A DNA stretch of 64,000 bases from Branchinecta lynchi (GCA_023053575.1 JAKZAP010000012.1:5084230-5148229); one strand, 5' to 3'. Positions 10,747 through 20,568 are shown, numbered from the stretch's first letter. The notes: generated by a model from the sequence alone, not told the origin. Made by a program: numbers and translations.

Positions 10747-12022
10747 TTTTTGGGATCCCAAAACGTAAGTGGAGGGATACCTATGACATCGCAAAAGTTG
10801 TCCGTCCGTCCGTCTGTGCGCGCTGTAACTCTAGAAGAGAATGAGATATTTTGATGAAACTTGGTGTGAGGATTCTTTGGGTCAAGAGTAAGGTCAAGTT
10901 CGTAGATGGGCTATTTAGCCCTACATTTAGAGGTGGGGGAGGGGTTTTAAATTAAGGGGCAAATTAAATATTTTTAAACAGTAGTCGATTATGGGGTAAG
11001 AAGACATGTTGAACATCGTGTTCAACATGTCTTCTTAAAACCATCAAAAACCGTCAAAACCATTTTGTCATCGGAAAAGTAGTTCGGCCGGAATCCGGCC
11101 AAAACCAGAAAGTTTGTTAAAAGTAAAAGTTTTATTTGAAGTTGATTAGATGTTCGATTTAGGGGTAAGAAGACATGCTAAACACTATGGTGAAAACCGT
11201 TTTATCGCCGGACGAGTAGTTAGCCCAGAATCTGGCCAAAACCGGAAAGTCTGTTAAAAGTAACAGTCTTATTTGAAGTTGATTAGATGTTTGATTTAGG
11301 GGTAGGAAGCCATGCTGAACACTATGGTGAAAACCATTTTTTCGCCGAACAAGTAGTTCGCCCGGAATCCGGCCAAAACCGGGAAGTTTGTTAAAAGTAA
11401 AATTTGTATTTGGAGTTGATTAGATGTTCGATTTAGGGGTAAGAACACATGCTGAACACTTATGTCAAAACAATTTTCTACCCAGACAAGTAGTTCGCCC
11501 GGAATCCGGCCAAAACCGAAAATTGTTAAAAGTTAGAGTTTTATTCGTAGTTGATTAGATATTCAGTTTAGGGGTAAAGAGATGGTGAATCCGTGTATGA
11601 CAATAATTTTTTACCCGGACATATAGTTCGACGGGAATCCGGCTGGAGCCGGAAAATTTGTTATAAGTTGAATTTTTATTTGAAGTTGATTAGATGTTCA
11701 GTGTTGGGGAAAGAAGATACGCTGAGTTCGTTTTTGAGCTTTCTTTTGTCGCCGGAAAAGTAGTTCCGGAATTCGGCCGAAACCGGGAAATTGGCAGAAG
11801 TGGCAGGAAGTTTTCGTCAAAACAGAGATGGCTGATAGGGGTAAACCCACATGCTGATTCAATACCTGAACTTGTTTTTCTCAGATGATTAACCTGTTTT
11901 TGAATTTTAATTGTAAAAATGTTCAAGGAGTCTGGCGAAGACTGGATCTGGTGAAGACAAGACCTAATTGTCTGGATCAAGGATTGAATTTTTAGGATCC
12001 CATCGAATCCTTTGGTCTTGTT
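10747..12022 (+). mobile_element. Family A, complete copy
   Basis: Starts at TTTTTGGGATCCCAAAAC, followed by GTCCGTCCGTCCGTCTG, and ends at AGGATCCCATCGAATC followed by TTTGGTCTTGTT. Tandem units recur with markers near 10997, 11166, 11303, 11440, 11575, 11710 and 11842, i.e. the 137-bp period decaying to about 132. The first interval is 169 bp because of a foldback insertion at 11000-11034. The GGGATCCC palindrome near both ends may act as a subterminal inverted repeat. No protein. Confidence 0.75.
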
Positions 12023-12465
12023 TATGATGGTGATGATAATTGGAGCATTCCCCGTCCGTGGGGAACGCGGGAAGTGAGTGCCCGGGGTAAGATTACGGTG
12101 TTTGTGGCCGGGCCATACACACCGTATTTTGCCATACGAAATTGGGAACCGCGCGTTAATAAGCAGATTCGATATTTAGATTTTGTATGGCAAATATATA
12201 TATATATAAATATATATTTATACATATATATATATTGTATGACAATTATTAATATCAAGTACCGGTATCCAACAAAAAGTGTCCAGCAAATTAAAACGAC
12301 ATTGAACCCGATGAAAATAGATACTGCGACTCCATCATCACGGGAACGTAACAAAATAAATTTAGCATTGGGAGGTATAGGACTTTTTATCGGCGTTTGA
12401 TCATCACTCTGAACTTGGGACTTGCTGGAATGTTAATTGGGCTATTCCTTAATCATATAACTCTA
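12023..12465. other. No gene seen; AT dinucleotide tract
   Basis: An (AT)n-rich tract lies at about 12196-12236. Long open frames on both strands over it are low-complexity artefacts. Confidence 0.5.
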
Positions 12466-12499
12466 TTTTTGGGATCCCAAAACATAAGTGGAGGGATAC

Positions 12500-12504
12500 C
12501 TATG
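12500..12504. repeat. Target-site duplication CTATG, left
   Basis: CTATG here and at 17933-17937 flank the LTR element. Family A elsewhere has one CTATG at this place (for example near 10782). Five base pairs is usual for Ty3/gypsy integrases. Confidence 0.85.
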
Positions 12505-12698
12505 TGTGAAAGTTCTTCCTAACACTAAACGCTAAGAGACCTTCATAGTGCAAAGCCTAACTTTATTCTGTCGATAATTCATAACAACATACAAAACAAC
12601 ACTTAATTCATTCTACTGGCCGGCGCCCCTCGATCCCTTGAGACGCCGGATCGACGCTTGCCCGCGAGGGTCTACGAAACTGTGACGAAACTGTCACA
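12505..12698 (-). repeat. 3' LTR (full length, 194 bp)
   Basis: On the element strand it begins TGTGACAG and ends TTTCACA, so it has TG...CA ends with a 5-bp inverted repeat TGTGA/TCACA. It lies between the polypurine tract and the CTATG duplication. It carries about 50 bp near its start that the 5' LTR lacks. Confidence 0.85.
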
Positions 12699-12712
12699 CT
12701 CCCCTTTCCTTT
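12699..12712 (-). promoter_or_regulatory. Polypurine tract
   Basis: AAAGGAAAGGGGAG on the minus strand sits immediately before the TGTGAC start of the 3' LTR, where plus-strand DNA synthesis is primed in LTR elements. Confidence 0.8.
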
Positions 12713-13303
12713 AAGTAAGTGCTACGGTGGGCGAAAACCCCTTATGAGTTCGCTTACTCTATGGACAGTTATCTATGATTCGATAACAAAAGTTTTATTT
12801 AAAAAAAAATAAAAATAAATAGATATGACAATATCTTTTAGACTCGGGAACACGTGCAGTTCTTCAGGTATATGGAAACGTCCATTTCTAACCTTGGCCA
12901 AAAAAACTTGGAACGCACCCGCGTTAGGGTAATTTCGCGAGACAGGTGCCTGGTTCCTACTAAATGGCTTACTTCCAATGTTTTGTTTCTCAGGCCCCAA
13001 GGTAGGAGCAGCTGAACGTATTCGCTTCGGAAGACTCGGAAGTAAACGCCGCTGATCTCTAAAATTCTGACGGCTGCCGTCGCCTGTGGCTTATCCAGAT
13101 TGGAGCAATCCTTGCTTCGTTTCGCTGATCTCCGGCCAAGTCGCTCAGTAATTCATCGCGGGTTTTTCTCCCTTCCCCCCCTTGGAGTTCGGAGTACCGT
13201 TGGAGTGCCTCCTCGGCCTTCTCCTCTGAAAAGAACATAACATAAGACAACTGATATGTACAAAATATATACAACGCTCTTTTCTTACGGGTTGCTGTGT
13301 AAC
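12713..13303 (-). other. Stretch between RNase H and the 3' LTR, no recognised domain
   Basis: About 590 bp inside the element. Two short minus-strand frames (13059-13274, 71 aa, and 12773-13000, 75 aa) have no motif I recognise. In ordinary gypsy elements integrase would occupy this side; here it does not. It may be 3' untranslated sequence. Confidence 0.55.
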
Positions 13304-13768
13304 TTACACACTTGAGGCGTGTGCCCTCGAGAGTGCATCTGCATTCCCGTTAAGGGAGCCTCGTTTGGCGATTATTTCCATATCGAGGCCCTGGAGAGCC
13401 ATGGTCCATCGAGATAGCCTAGGATTCATGTTTTTCATTTTATGAAGCCACTTTAACGGCTGATGGTCAGTCTGTACAAAAAATTTCCGACCCTCGATAA
13501 GGTGATACAATTTCGCGACAGCCCAGCGAATACATAAACATTCCTTTTCTATAGCAGCGTATCGTTGTTCAGCTGGGGAGAGCGACCTACTCAGATAAAA
13601 GAAAGGGTGTTCTCCGTCATCGTACGACTGGCAAGCTACTACACCGAGGCCGGTGTCGCTTGCATCGCATTGTATCGTAATCGGCCTATCGGGATCAAGA
13701 CAACGGAGTACTGCATTGCTAACCAAAATGCGCTTTAACTCCAAAAATGCGGCTTCACAATCCGGTGT
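13304..13768 (-). pseudogene. RNase H domain of the retrotransposon
   Basis: The frame is open from just after the TGA at 13769-13771 to 13304. Motifs in order: ITIQCDASDTGLG (first catalytic Asp), YAAIEKECLCIRWAV (Glu), FFVQTDHQPLKWL (Asp) and NGNADALSRA (last Asp), the standard set of Ty3/gypsy RNase H. It continues the RT frame, from which one stop codon separates it, and is the last domain before the 3' end of the element. Confidence 0.9.
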
Positions 13769-14581
13769 TCACTTTACGATATTAGTCTTAGCCTTCATGG
13801 TTAACTCTACGAGAGGTTTCGCGATGCTAGCTCGGTCTTTGATAAAACCGTGGTAGTAGGCTACTAGACCGAGGAAGGCTTTAACATCCTTTTTCGTTTG
13901 CGGCACAGGGTATCGGCGGACCGCTTCCACTTTGTCGTCCGTCACCCGAATTTCGCCATTCCCGACGACATGCCCGAGATATTCGACTCGTTCGAAACCG
14001 AAACGGCACTTCTTCGGATTCGCTGTCAAGCAAGCGTCGCGCAGCCTCCCTAAAACATCTTCTAAATGTGCTAAATGTTCCTCCCATGTTTCGCTGAACA
14101 CGACTAAATCATCGTAGTAAGCGTCTGCATGATCATCAGCACCATCCAGAATTTTATCCATGAGTTCTTGGAAGGTGGCGCCAGCGTCTCGGAGTCCGAA
14201 TGGCATCCTTAGAAATTCGAAATGCCCGGAGTGGGTTACGAACGCTGTTTTCTCAATGCTTCCCGGATCCATGACTAGTTGAAAATACCCCTTAGTCATG
14301 TCTAAAACGCTGATATATTTGGCGCGACCTACGCGAGCGATTAGGTCGTCGATTCTCGGCATCGGATATGGGTTATTATTTATCGTGACCTTGTTCAGTT
14401 CCCTATAATCAACGCACAGACGGACAGACTTATCTTTCTTGGCCACAAGGACAACTGGGAAACTCCAGTTACTGCGCGAACGTCGGACGATTCCTGCCTC
14501 TAGCATTCGCTTAACTATCGTCGACCGCCTGCCTGCGGCTAAGAGGAATTCTGTAAGCCTGTTTTCGTATGGGTTTAGCAT
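13769..14581 (-). pseudogene. Reverse transcriptase domain of the retrotransposon
   Basis: 270 codons. Visible blocks: SFPVVLVAKKD at about residue 40, VDYRELNKVT (58-66), SVLDMTKGYFQL with the first catalytic Asp at 94, FLRMPFGLRDAGATF (123-137), AYYDDLVVFS with the catalytic YxDD at 155-158, and VEYLGHVV (199-206). YxDD and MPFGL are typical of Ty3/gypsy. The frame ends at TGA (13769-13771) in the place where related elements have a Trp before the Pro-Asp-Cys-rich linker, so a TGG-to-TGA change is the simplest reading. Upstream, a frameshift near 14515 separates it from the preceding segment. Confidence 0.92.
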
Positions 14582-15032
14582 CCCCCGTATCTATGCTGTG
14601 AGTAGCGAGATCGGTTTTTCCCGGCAATTTGCTCAAAACACCCTCGTACTTTTCAAGCAGATCCTGCATTTGCTTGGTTTGTACGGTTGTTAACTGAGGA
14701 CCTATGCTAACTTTTTCCGGACCCGATTGGTCTTCAGTCTCGAACTTCGTCATCGTCCTCCGATAGGACAACGGAAAAATAGCATTGCCTTGGCTCATGG
14801 TATTTTCGTAGCAAATTGACGTGAAGAACTTTTCTTTTCTTCTTTCCTTCGAAACCGGAAATAAGGTAAGAACTTTTCTTTTCTTCTTTCCTTCGAAACC
14901 GGAAATAAGGTAATATAACTTACCGATGCACTTGGATACCACTAGAGGGACGGTCCACTGGCGTTCCAATTTCGAACTGCCCGTCGGTTGTAAGACGAGG
15001 ATCCCCTTCCTCGAAATCGGGTTTCGGACCAC
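14511..15032 (-). pseudogene. Integrase C-terminal to RT linker segment, frame-disrupted
   Basis: This frame begins with an integrase C-terminal part (LVLQPTGSSKLERQWTVP) and ends with the usual lead-in to RT (GKTDLATHSIDTGDAKPIR, then QAYRIPL). It continues both neighbours only through frameshifts near 15000, 14740 and 14515. A 44-bp tandem duplication at 14824-14911 also shifts the frame. It links integrase directly to RT, which shows the INT-RT order is not an assembly join between two elements. Confidence 0.8.
14824..14911. repeat. 44-bp tandem duplication inside pol
   Basis: AAGAACTTTTCTTTTCTTC through AAATAAGGT occurs twice in direct tandem with a 44-bp period. Because 44 is not a multiple of three, it changes the reading frame after the integrase domain. 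Both frames happen to stay open. Confidence 0.9.
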
Positions 15033-15657
15033 GGCTGGGCTCGTATTTTGTCTGTCTAGCCGACGCCCCGTCGAACTTTCCCTTTAACACATCGTCGATC
15101 TTGTCGAGCCGAGCTCGGAGCTGTGAAAAACAATACGAGTTACTCGGAGCAATCCCGTTATTCTGTTCCGACGTGAAACTTTCTTTCGCGACCTCGAGTG
15201 GGCCTCGTGGATTTTTTCCGAAAACTACCTGGAAAGGCGAGAGACCCGTAGAAGCGTGCTTCGCTTCTCTGTACGCGAAAAGTATCGAGGGTAGCAGGCT
15301 ATCCCAATTTTTCGGTTCGTTTCTCACGAACTTTCTCAACATCTGTACAATTGTACCGTTACATCGTTCGGTCAATCCGTTTGTCTGCGCGTGCGTTACG
15401 GAACTGGGTTTAGATTTGACCCCGTTCAGCTTGAGCATTTCCAAAACGGTCTTGTTCATAAAATGACTGCCCTGATCATGAATCAGTTCGCGGGGGTAAC
15501 CAAAACGGCCGAAATACGACTTCAGAACCTCGACTACTCTTTCGGCCTTGCAGGACCGGAGCGGGTACGCCTCAGGCCATTTAGAGTAGTAGTCGACAAT
15601 GACGAGGAGCCAAAGTAAGAGCCAAAAACTTCTTACTTCGTTTGAGTGGTCCCACAA
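14920..15657 (-). pseudogene. Integrase catalytic core (DD35E) of the retrotransposon
   Basis: 245 codons. The catalytic triad is visible: Asp22 in VIVDYYSKWPEAYPL, Asp61 in ELIHDQGSHF and Glu97 in QTNGLTERCNGTI. The spacing from Asp61 to Glu97 is exactly 35 residues. FAYREAKHASTGLSPFQVVFG follows, as in gypsy integrases. The first 20 or so codons are out of the true frame: the sequence continues from the N-terminal part across a frameshift near 15620-15645. The C-terminus leaves the frame near 15000. Confidence 0.9.
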
Positions 15658-17731
15658 AATTCATACCTATTCGTTTGAATGGATAGCTCGCTTGCTCTAT
15701 CGTGTGTATCGGCGCTAGGTCACGTTTTGTAGCCCGTGCTACCATTTGACAGTCTTCACACGCTTGGCAGTGTTTTGCCACATCCGAGTACAACTTAGGC
15801 CAGAAAAAATGACCTAGGATTTTAGAAACCGTTTTGTCTCGGCCTAAATGGCCACCCTCTGGAGAGTTATGTGCTAACTCCAGAACCTTCTGCCGCTCGC
15901 ATCGCGGTAGAACTAACTGGGACGTAATTTCCCTGGTGCTCGGATCGTGTACCTTTCTAACTAAACGATTATCTTCAACCAAAAAACTTACCGTGTCGTT
16001 TTCGGTTTCCAGAGATTTCGCTTTCTTCCAGAGCGCCGCTAGAGTCGGGTCAGACTGCTGCTCGTCTTCGAAACATGTCTGTACTCCCGCGTCTGTTGTT
16101 CGTGACTGCACTCTGGTGTTATGTTGCTCTTTGGCCACCCGTCTCTCGCGCCTTGATTTTTTCGCCGCCTTAATTGTCTCCGAAAACAAGTCGTCCTCGA
16201 AGGAGGAGCCCACATTGCATTCGAGCTCGAACGAAGCCTCCGACTCCTCGCTTCTGTTCTCTGACAGTTTACGCTTTCCCAAGACCGACTGACCTGAAAG
16301 AGCCCAGAAATCCTTAAAGTCTCTACCAAGGATTCCCTCGTAACGCAGCTTGTCCAAGACTGCAACCCGCAGTCTATTGGTGAACTTGCGCCCGTGTTCG
16401 GTTTGCATTTCCAACTCAACTTCCGCAGTTGGGTAAGTACGAAGATCTGAATGAACACATCCGATGCTAAACGTAGTATCTGTATTCAGCTTCGATCTAT
16501 CTACTAAGTCGGACCTGACGAAAGTGACGTCACTACCGCTGTCGATCAGAAACGAAACTTCTCGTCCGTCTACCGAACCTGCAAATAATTGGGCTGATCC
16601 CTCGTTACTCAATTTTGCCGCCGAAATCGCGATTCCGTCTGTCGTATAGGACCGGAGCGCTACGTTCGCGGCTTTTCGCGTTCTCCTTGGACTCTCGCTT
16701 GAGTCGTTCAGTGGGCATTTAATCTTATAATGGCCACTTTTCTTGCAAAGGAAACAAACCACTTCTTTACCTGTTTTCGAACCGGACTGCCTATCGTCCT
16801 CTCGTCGGACTTGTCCGCTTTTCGCCGTTGATTTTTTCCACGCTTCGGAAAAGTTCTCCGCCATTCCGACTGCGTCTTGTACCGTTCGGGGGTTACTCTG
16901 ACGTAAGTAGAGTTCGAGTCCTGAAATACGTACGCTATTAATGAACTGTTCGAGAACAATTTTTTCGATAATGTCCGACATTTTTGCGTTTCCTGTCAGA
17001 TCTGTTTCGATAAGTTCCATCCATTTCCTAGCGTAATGGCCTAGTTTATCCCCAAACTCTTGGAATGTCATAGACTCGGATTTAAGCAATTCTCGGAACT
17101 TTGTTCTATAAGAATCAGGCGTAATGCTGTATTTTTTCAAAATACTCGCTTTAACGGTCGCAAAACTCGCTAGTTGGACGGCGGTCAAACCTGCAATGGC
17201 TTCTAAGGCTTTACCGGACAATAGAGGCATAAGCCTCACTACTTTCGCGTTATCGTCCCATGCGCATAACGTCGAAGTATTCTCGAATGCGGTCAGGAAT
17301 GAGTCAATATCATCCCTTTCCGACATTTTCTGGAGTGACGGCTCCCTCGGTTTATTTAATGACTGTAACAACGCTTGACGTTCTTGATTCAACTGCGAAA
17401 TCTGAACATTGTGCGAATCGCGCATTGAGTCCAAAATCGTGTCGAATTTCGAAATTAGTGCGTTAACTGCGGCGAGGGTCGTCGTATCCCCTGTCGAAGA
17501 CGCGTTTGTCTTAACGTCTGTCATTTCGGTAGCTGTGGAACGATGCGTAAGGCTTTCGTCGAAGACGCTTTGAAAATCGGAATTACTGCTCGATTCGTAC
17601 GCAACCTCAGAAGCGAACAGCTTCTGCGTAGAGCCGCGTAATGGTACTAGTTCGTAATGTTTAGTTCCGTCTCTTACGGAAACAGACCTAGTCGTCGGTT
17701 TATTAACTCCCTCCAGGTCTTCTCGTAACAC
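15581..17731 (-). pseudogene. Gag, protease and integrase N-terminal domain in one 716-codon frame
   Basis: Residues about 135-300 are gag-like (DIDSFLTAFENTSTLCAW, with KMSDIIEKIVLEQFINSV later), resembling the SCAN-like capsid region of gypsy gags. A CCHC zinc knuckle CFLCKKSGHYKIKC lies at 326-339. The aspartic protease active site FLIDSGSDVTFV is at 394-405 (Asp397), with GILGRDF at 466-472. The integrase HHCC zinc-binding part has His621, His628, Cys658 and Cys661. Gag and pol share one frame with no stop between them. The frame is lost just inside the integrase core, after NFVGPLKRSKK. The start Met is about 60 bp inside the 5' LTR. Confidence 0.9.
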
Positions 17732-17793
17732 GAAACTAACTTAAAAATAGGAATTTACCGTACCTCTCCGATCTCCCAGGTTCACTAATCCAA

Positions 17794-17932
17794 CTTCTTC
17801 CTAACACTAAACGCTAAGAGACCTTCATAGTGCAAAGCCTAACTTTATTCTGTCGATAATTCATAACAACATACAAAACAACACTTAATTCATTCTACTG
17901 GCCGGCGCCCCTCGATCCCTTGAGACGTCACA
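17794..17932 (-). repeat. 5' LTR, shortened
   Basis: Identical to the 3' LTR from TTCTTCCTAAC to CCTTGAGAC (about 130 bp). On the element strand it begins TGTGACGTCTCAAGG, lacking about 50 bp present in the 3' LTR, and lacks the terminal CTTTCACA at its other end, where GTTGGATTAGTG follows. A primer-binding site could start at that TGG, but I cannot match it to a tRNA. Confidence 0.75.
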
Positions 17933-17937
17933 CTATG
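17933..17937. repeat. Target-site duplication CTATG, right
   Basis: Matches 12500-12504 exactly; family A sequence resumes with it. Confidence 0.85.
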
Positions 17938-18769
17938 ACATCGCAAAAGTTGCCCGTCTGTCCGTCCGTCTGTGAGCACGATAACTCTCGAAGGGAATGA
18001 GGTATTTTGATGAAACTTGGTGTGAGGATTCGTTGGGTCGTCGGACCAGTCGAGTTCATAGATGGGCTTTGTAGCCCTACATTTAGTGGTGGGGGTTCAA
18101 ATTAAGGAGCAAACAAAGTATTTTGGAACAGCTAATGTGATAGTCGATTATGGGGTAAGAAGACATGCTGAACACGATGGTGAAAACCATTTTGACTCCT
18201 GACAAGTAGTTCGCCCGGAATCCGGCCGAAACCGGAAAATTGTTAGAAGTTCAAGTTTTATTTCTAGTTGATTAGATAACCATTTTTATTTTTGGGGTAA
18301 GAAGAGATGCTGAATCCGTGTGTGACAATCATATTTACCCTGACAAGTTTGACCGGAATCCGGCTGGAGTCGAAAAATTTGTTATAAGTTAAATTTTTAT
18401 TTAAAGATTAGATGTTCATTATTTGGGAAAGAAGATACCCTGAGTTCGTTTTTGAGCTTTTTTTTCTCCTGACAAGTAGTTCTTGAGTTCGGCCGATACC
18501 GGGAAGTTGGCAGAAGTGGCAAGAAGTTTTCGTCAAAACAGATATGACTTATAGGGGTAAATACACATGCTGAATCCATATCTGAACTTGGTTTTCTCAG
18601 ATGATTAGCTATTTGGCCTTAATCTGTTTCTGAATTTTAATTGCAACAATGTTCAAGGAGTCTGGCGATGACTGGATCTGGCTAAGACAAGACCCAGTTG
18701 TCTGGATCAGATATTGAATTTTTGGGATCCCATCGGAACTTTTGGTCATGTTGAAAAAGAGTTTCCATG

Positions 18770-18932
18770 GAAGTAAGAGCTTGAAGGCTTGAACGTTTGA
18801 ACACAAAAACAAAGTCTCAAATCCTATTGGTCGATTATGACGCGTTATTAAAAAACCAACCAATAGGAAGCACTATTCGTTTTTGTAGTGAAAGTTTCAA
18901 GCCTTCAAACTCTCATTTCTGATAGAACTTTT
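18770..18932. mobile_element. Small foldback MITE (family M)
   Basis: GAGCTTGAAGGCTTGAA on the left pairs with the reverse complement of TTCAAGCCTTCAAACTC on the right. CCTATTGGT and ACCAATAGG face each other inside. About 160 bp, immediately after the family A end. Confidence 0.65.
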
Positions 18933-19155
18933 CTACAAGGCTGTGAATATACAATTAAGAAAAAACTGGGAATCGTTTTCAGCTATTTACTGGCTTATAG
19001 TAGTAGTTAAACATGGATAATTTGGTCAGATAAAAATCGGGTTTTCCTAGATGGATTGCCAGGAAATTTGCGAGATTTTGATATTGCTAGTGTAGCTGAA
19101 CAGCAGATAATTCAAATTTTGACATGTGGCTTGACGTGTGTTATATTTCTATCTG

Positions 19156-20344
19156 AGCCTCGTTTTTGTTGCATGCTACAGGCAGTGCTTCCATTCGACC
19201 CTCTCTAAAAAAAAGTAGCAGCCTCTTCAATATAAAGTACAGTAGATAAAATAGATTTCAATAATAAAAAAAGTAGTTTTATGTCAAAAGGCGGGCTTAA
19301 TTCAGGAGTCCCATTATTTCACACATCAATGCTTAAATGAGCTCATTTATTTTCAACCTTTCCCTTCAGGAATAACTTAAACAGTAAAAAAAACATATTT
19401 TTTCTTCTAAAATACGGAATTTCTAATATAAAAGCATATTTTGTTGAACTGTGAGCAGCAGGCAAATTTTTTTAAAATCATCCTGTTTTCTAAAAAATTA
19501 CAGATATTTTTGTCAAGCCAAATTGGGTTAAAACTGTGCGCCGCAAGCAAAAATTCTGAGAAACAATCCTGTTTTCTCCTAAAATACTGAGACTTCTGTC
19601 AAATTGTCCCTAACAGACAAAAAATTTGAAAATCTGACTATTTTGAATTGGCCTACAGGAGTACAGATATTTTGGCACCAAACCAGATTGTGTTTAAAAT
19701 GTGAGCAGGCAAAACTTTCTCCTGTTTTCTGCTAAAATACGAAGATTTCGGTAGAGAACACAACTGTGTGCTGCAAATCAGCGTGTTTACTGTTTAAATA
19801 ATTGTTATTCTGTAAAATGTGCGCCGGAGGCAAAAAAAAACGAAAACCAGCCTGTTTCGTGGTTAATAGAATTGTCTACAAAACCAGATTTTTTTTCCAA
19901 ACCGCAGTGTGTTGCAGACAAAATTATTGGATCTAAACTTCTTTTCTGCTCGGTAATCCAACCAAAAGACAAAAAAGAGTAGAATAAAGTATCGAAAAGC
20001 CAAAAACAGTAGAAATAAAGTAGTAAAGTAGATTAGAAAATTAAAAAGTAGAATGGTCCAGAATAAAGTATTCTACTTTGAAATACAGTATAAGTGGAAG
20101 CACTGGCTGCAGGTCCGCTTCTCGGCCGATTCCGGACTGATTCTTTCTACATCCGTTTTTGCGCTGCAGTGCTTCCGAGGAAGACGGCAGTGCTTCTCGA
20201 GAATCACTGACTTGCTCACTGACCAAGTCTGTGCTTCCCTGCAAGGTGCTGCAGCGCTGCCACCTCAACCAAGAAGAAAGTGAAACCAAAAATGCATATT
20301 GTGCAGCAGCGATGCGCCAGCGCTACTGCAACACAAACGAGGCT
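19156..20344. mobile_element. Harbinger-like MITE (family H) interrupted by a hAT element
   Basis: Ends AGCCTCGTTTTTGTTGCA and, reverse-complemented, AGCCTCGTTTGTGTTGCA, flanked on both sides by CTG (19153-19155 and 20345-20347). A 3-bp CWG target duplication is the PIF/Harbinger signature. Apart from the insert at 19183-20105 it aligns with the 277-bp copy at 43024-43300. Assignment to Harbinger rests on ends and target size; no transposase is present. Confidence 0.75.
19183..20105. mobile_element. Non-autonomous hAT element nested in the MITE
   Basis: CAGTGCTTCCA at the left end and TGGAAGCACTG at the right are perfect 11-bp inverted repeats of hAT form. The flanking 8-mers GCTACAGG (19175-19182) and GCTGCAGG (20106-20113) are a target duplication with one change. 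The 923-bp interior is AT-rich and repeats a motif with AAACCAG, AAAATAC and TGTGCGCC-type words at about 90-130 bp spacing. No coding capacity. Confidence 0.8.
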
Positions 20345-20347
20345 CTG

Positions 20348-20559
20348 AAATAGGAGAGATCTAAGACTGTGAACTTTGTGAAGGAAGTGTCTCATTCAAG
20401 TTGGAACCATAATTGAAGTATTTGATAGAACCAAAAAGAAGAGAGTCGTAAGGCCCCTGTTGGCAGGGACGACTTTAATCCCTTGGATTGGAGGTAATTT
20501 TCTTCAACAGCAACAAATTCTAAGGCTTCTGATCCATAACTGCATAAGGAACATCAAGT
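20348..20559. other. No gene seen
   Basis: Short unassigned gap between two mobile elements. Confidence 0.35.
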
Positions 20560-20568
20560 TTGATACAG

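Larger units (their letters stand above)
12505..17932 (-). mobile_element. Ty3/gypsy-type LTR retrotransposon with Gmr1-like (INT before RT) pol order
   Basis: About 5.4 kb, read on the minus strand: 5' LTR (17932-17794), gag with CCHC knuckle and protease (17731 onward), integrase (about 15870-14920), reverse transcriptase (14581-13769), RNase H (13768-13304), polypurine tract and 3' LTR (12698-12505). The RT, RNase H and integrase sequence blocks are of Ty3/gypsy type, but integrase precedes RT as in Ty1/copia. That arrangement is known from the Gmr1 group. Several frameshifts and one in-frame stop make this copy non-autonomous. Its DNA is richer in CG than the flanks. LTRs match over about 130 bp and target duplications are perfect, which argues for a recent insertion. 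Confidence 0.9.
12466..18752 (+). mobile_element. Family A copy split by the retrotransposon
   Basis: 12466-12504 holds the family A start (GGGATCCCAAAAC... to GGATACCTATG). The same copy resumes at 17933 with CTATGACATCGC and runs through tandem units to GGGATCCCATCGGAAC and TTTTGGTCATGTT at about 18751. Removing 12505-17932 and one CTATG restores the family A sequence, so the retrotransposon is younger than this copy. Confidence 0.85.

Noticed and set aside
10997..11842. Regularly spaced 137-bp units as a CRISPR-like array
   Set aside because: The whole unit is conserved, not short repeats with unique spacers; it is the tandem core of an interspersed element in eukaryotic DNA.
12022..12400. 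110-codon and 108-codon frames facing each other
   Set aside because: Both cross an AT dinucleotide tract and show Tyr/Ile repeats from it; no protein features.
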